Assembly: GCA_031270215.1 (NCBI GenBank)
Contig: JAISYB010000030.1
Coordinates: forward strand, 1 to 22,103
Direction of reading: 5' to 3'
Length of the DNA: 22,103 nt
Source of the DNA: Streptococcaceae bacterium
GTDB taxonomy: Bacteria; Bacillota; Bacilli; Lactobacillales; Streptococcaceae
Shown: positions 21,776 to 22,103 of the stretch, one piece after another
How the letters are laid out: the number at the start of each line of letters is the position of its first letter
How positions within the stretch are numbered: position 1 is the first letter of the stretch
Notes under the pieces: generated by a model
The model's input: only the letters and a program-made list of their open reading frames with translations
Told to the model about the DNA's origin: nothing
Database searches by the model: none
Translations under genes and position numbers: made by a program

Positions 21776-21848
21776 GCCGGCTTAGCTCAGTTGGTAGAGC
21801 AACGCACTCGTAACGCGTAGGTCACAGGTTCAAATCCTGCAGCCGGCA
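21776..21848 (+). tRNA. tRNA-Thr (anticodon CGT)
   Basis: The acceptor GCCGGCT/AGCCGGC is perfect, followed by T8-A9, a GCTC/GAGC D-stem and anticodon loop CTCGTAA (anticodon CGT for ACG). The anticodon stem ACGCA/CGCGT has an A-C mismatch at 31-39, and the T-stem ACAGG/CCTGC has an A-C mismatch at 49-65. Otherwise the fold is normal, with T-loop TTCAAAT and discriminator A. CCA is not encoded. Confidence 0.92.
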
Positions 21849-21850
21849 TG

Positions 21851-21917
21851 CTAAAAAGTACTAAAACCATTGAGGTAATAGCGCTTTTTTGTTTTTATCC
21901 CAGAAATGTCTCATTTT
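21851..21917 (+). repeat. tRNA-trailer repeat, copy 2, with terminator hairpin
   Basis: This is the partner of 11374-11439. The stem is AAAAAGTACTA with TAGCGCTTTTTT, carrying one mismatch and one G-T pair, so it is weaker than copy 1. The conserved distal half TTTTTATCCCAGAAATG is kept. On the minus strand, 21914-21861 reads MRHFWDKNKKALLPQWF and a stop, the same 17-residue peptide as copy 1 with two changes. Confidence 0.8.
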
Positions 21918-22027
21918 TTATATGTTCTCTAAAATATTTCTAAAATCTAACTTTTTTAAGCTTGATTTAAGGCTTCCGATTTACAATGGTCTTATCCCAA
22001 TAGATAATCTTTTTCATCAACTCCTTT

Positions 22028-22090
22028 CCGCCAGAAATGGCGGTTTCTTTTTGTTCTGAGGCCGGTTTGTTCAAATTCCGGTCTTTTTTT
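22028..22090 (+). terminator. Two tandem Rho-independent terminators
   Basis: The first is CCGCCA-gaaa-TGGCGG (22028-22043) followed by TTTCTTTTT. The second is GGCCGG/CCGGTC (22060-22065 and 22078-22083) followed by seven Ts. Between the tRNA-Thr trailer and these I see only a 16-codon minus-strand ORF (22017-21967). They may be the final stop for tsaB-tsaD and tRNA-Thr transcripts. Confidence 0.8.
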
Positions 22091-22103
22091 ATTCAAAAAA
22101 TAT

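Noticed and set aside
22060..22083. Possible tRNA T-arm remnant (GGTTTGTTCAAATTCC)
   Set aside because: No acceptor, D-arm or anticodon arm lies upstream, and the hairpin plus seven Ts is a complete terminator.
1..22103. CRISPR array, intact insertion sequence, transposase or complete prophage gene
   Set aside because: No regularly spaced repeats, transposase, Cas or intact integrase frame was found on either strand.

Overview
The window is strongly AT-rich and looks like the replication-origin region of a low-GC Firmicute in the order Lactobacillales. The best fit is a Lactococcus/Streptococcus-like member of the Streptococcaceae. Support comes from a RexB-type helicase/nuclease subunit without a Walker A motif, a RocS-type chromosome segregation protein, a preQ1-II riboswitch on queT, the rpoY-rnjA pair, and rplU-prp-rpmA with the N-terminally extended L27 of Firmicutes. 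The family-level placement is inference.

Layout, left to right. Bases 1-2048 hold the start of rexB on the minus strand, running off the left edge. Bases 2130-2412 carry at least eight DnaA-box-like 9-mers, followed by dnaA. The dnaA-dnaN gap holds a structured RNA-like element with a terminator, two more perfect DnaA boxes, a DnaA-trio-like unwinding tract and tRNA-Arg(TCT). After dnaN come a two-gene NatAB-type ABC exporter, a hairpin-rich gap, and convergent minus-strand rocS. Next are the truA-pdxK/thiD pair (minus strand), a perfect 16-bp parS palindrome, and queT behind a preQ1-II riboswitch. tRNA-Leu(AAG) is followed by a decayed MFS transporter gene. A three-gene polar amino-acid (probably cystine) ABC importer leads to the ribosomal block L21 leader-rplU-prp-rpmA. 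A convergent minus-strand unit rpoY-rnjA follows; just after its stop lies a second copy of the structured element found behind dnaA. The right end is the tRNA t6A-modification cluster tsaB-rimI-rimI-tsaD, then tRNA-Thr(CGT).

Functional themes are replication initiation and segregation (oriC, dnaA, dnaN, rexB, parS, rocS), translation and tRNA modification (tRNAs, TruA, QueT, TsaB/D, RimI, L21, L27, Prp), RNA decay and transcription (RNase J1, RpoY), and transport.

The most interesting unexplained signal is the pair of diverged elements directly 3' of dnaA and of rnjA. They share long conserved blocks, keep a closing helix through compensatory differences, and each ends in a Rho-independent terminator. 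They look like a two-copy structured RNA family that I cannot name. Other points worth attention are a 28-nt motif shared upstream of natA and rocS, a roughly 66-nt repeat behind two different tRNA genes that reads as a conserved 17-codon ORF on the minus strand, and the DnaA-trio tract.
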